Assembly (NCBI GenBank): GCA_958510825.1
Contig: OY294047.1
Span: 744,001 to 808,000, forward strand
From: Brachypterus glaber
Taxonomy: Eukaryota > Arthropoda > Insecta > Coleoptera > Kateretidae
Direction of reading: 5' to 3'
Length of the DNA stretch: 64,000 nt
Each line of letters starts with the position of its first letter. The stretch's first letter is position 1. Below, in pieces: positions 62,153-64,000 of the stretch. The notes below the pieces were generated by a model, which saw nothing but the letters and a program-made list of their open reading frames with translations, ran no database searches and was not told the DNA's origin. The translations under genes and the position numbers were made by a program.

Positions 62153-62566
62153 AATGGCGATTTCTCCCGTTAGATTAGACAGGGACAAAAGTTCTACCCA
62201 AAAAGGATAGAAGACATAAATACACTCCCACTTCCACCCAACCAAACAAATTCTGTATTTGTTATTTGTTGAACAAATACAATATTTACTTGGCCGGGCG
62301 AAAAGTGTAACTGTATTATTTTTATTAAAGAAATTACTGGCGCCATCTAAATGTTAGTAGAATTATCTTATTCTACAGATTCACATTAGCTATGTTCGTT
62401 CGTGCCGCTCAGTGCTACACTTTCCGGCCAACCAAATAAATACTGTATTTGTTGTATGAAAAACAAATACCGTATTTATTTGGTTAGCTGGAAAGTGTAG
62501 CACAAATGAGATAGAGATAGGGTAGACGTCTTTTGTTTCATAATTCTAGTTGTAGAGAGCTCCATT
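62153..62566 (+). mobile_element. 414-bp element family F10, copy 3
   Basis: It lies 1000 bp after copy 2 in the same orientation, with only a few substitutions from it. Confidence 0.85.
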
Positions 62567-62569
62567 ATA

Positions 62570-63021
62570 AACTTTTTTTGAGGCTGTGCCAAACATATCA
62601 TTATCAATATACATATCAATTAAAACTCATCAAATGGGTGTATTTAAAAAGTATTAAATATTGTAAAGACGTATTATAGAAAAATATTTATTGTTAAAAT
62701 GTTAGTTCCTTAAATATCTCTATTATTTTTGTTGTTAGAAAGTTAAGAAAATTATTTAATTGAAAAATTTATCGATATAGTTAATATAAATGTATCATTA
62801 AAGTTTAAATACTCGAGGATTCGATCAAATGTATGGATTTCAGAACACTAGCCTTAAAAAATAAACAAGCCATATACTCCTCGCAGTTGAAAGTATTTTT
62901 TTCCTAGTAAAGTTTTAGATTAAACGCAATTGAATTGATATATTTTTAATTTTTTGCTTTTAGTTTGGTATAATTGACTCTGTAAGATTTTTTTTCCACT
63001 ATTATCTTAAGAAATATAGTT
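62570..63021. other. AT-rich 3' flank of ChAT
   Basis: Nothing recognised. Confidence 0.35.
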
Positions 63022-63359
63022 TTTATCCAATACATACAGATAATAAGACAATTACCAGCTTTATTTTAAATAGATAAACTCAATAATAACCCCCGCGTGG
63101 CTTTTACTTTATTGAGTAGATAATTATTTATTTTACCCACTCAACTGTCACTTGTCAAATTATTTTCTTGTAAATGTCATTAAAATTTTTAATAAAAATA
63201 TGAATTTCTAAGCTATTTATTGGATAAAACCTTGTATGACACTCATGGGTAAACCGATATTGCCCTCTCGAAAATTACCCTGCGTGGCTGACGCCTGACG
63301 GTTAATTTTCTCATGGGCAATATCTTACTTTACCCACTAGTACCATAAATATCTATTAT
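63022..63359 (+). repeat. Dispersed repeat family F5, copy 3
   Basis: Closely matches 23203-23540, including CCCGCGTGGCTTTTACTTTA and CTCATGGGCAATATCTTACT. Confidence 0.8.
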
Positions 63360-64000
63360 GCTATTTTTCCATTATTAGCAGATTATTTAAGATTAGTGTT
63401 CTAGAAATAAAAAAGTGTAAAGCCCGTCGTACACGATGGTAGTTTTATGCTATGTAAGTTCGATGCCAGAGGAAACTAATTTAAATACGCTGAAAAAAAA
63501 AATATCAATTATTAGTTAATTTTTTTTTCTTGCATAACATGAAATTTAAATCGTATAAGATGGGCTTAAAACATCATATTAATACTGAATGTGCAACGAT
63601 AGGTTTTAAATATAGTCCCTTGCTTTTGCACAAATTTATGTGATATGTGTACTAGAAATAACTTGTATTTTCCTTCCAGGTTAAACTCAAATAGAAATTA
63701 TGAACATAAAAAAAAAATAGAAATTATGAAAATAAAAATTATGAACCTAAAAATAGAAATTATGAACTTAATTTCAATATTTACATATTGCATATTCAAT
63801 GGTTTTACATTTTTTTTTTAAGTAAAATGCTTTAACATCTTCAGGGACATAGGCACATATGTGTACAGTTAGAAATAAATTCCGCAGCATAAAATTCACC
63901 GAATTCATTAACGCTCAGTGGCTACAGCTGTTGCCATTTGCTTGGTTCAGTTGTTAACTTCTTTTTACAATAAAAAGCATTTTTAACTTTTGCTACCAAA
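63360..64000. other. AT-rich window end
   Basis: A short tandem of AAATAGAAATTATGAA-like units lies at 63690-63770. No gene recognised. Confidence 0.4.

Overview
This is an animal nuclear genome window: AT-rich, intron-containing genes with GT/AG splice sites, and dense transposon-derived foldback repeats. Protein resemblance points to an insect. A beetle is my guess, but that is inference. There is a 200-base assembly gap of Ns at 31404-31603.

The window holds a complete cholinergic presynaptic gene set, all on the + strand. (1) ChT, the high-affinity choline transporter, has six coding exons between 2331 and 7518 (589 aa). (2) ChAT, choline acetyltransferase, has five coding exons between 24281 and 58975 (700 aa if started at GTG). 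(3) VAChT, the vesicular acetylcholine transporter, is one uninterrupted ORF (29033-30727, 564 aa) nested inside the 18.9-kb first intron of ChAT. The nesting is the conserved 'cholinergic gene locus' arrangement. Here ChT lies only about 16.7 kb upstream, so choline uptake, acetylcholine synthesis and vesicle loading are encoded within about 57 kb in one orientation.

The regulatory architecture is the most interesting part. ChAT exon 1 has no in-frame ATG. Its frame opens after a stop at 24257 and offers a GTG at 24281 in a strong initiation context, preceded by a 16-codon AUG uORF in the same frame. The first in-frame ATG is in exon 2 (43354) and would give a 635-aa enzyme. Upstream of VAChT a likely 3' splice site (28789) is followed at once by a 20-bp GC-rich hairpin. 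Its 3' arm overlaps the start codon of a uORF. If exon 1 is spliced there, the GTG-initiated frame stays open across the junction and ends 82 nt before the VAChT ATG.

The rest is mostly repeats: foldback MITEs with TA, TTAA or TWA flanks, a tRNA-headed SINE family, PIF/Harbinger-like relics, reverse-transcriptase and RNase H relics, arrays of GGATATCC-like palindromes, three near-identical 414-bp elements, a five-copy family around 41-53 kb, and a perfect 83-bp inverted repeat 3' of ChAT with a hammerhead-ribozyme-like core. Three foldback elements end only 26-38 nt upstream of coding-exon splice acceptors.
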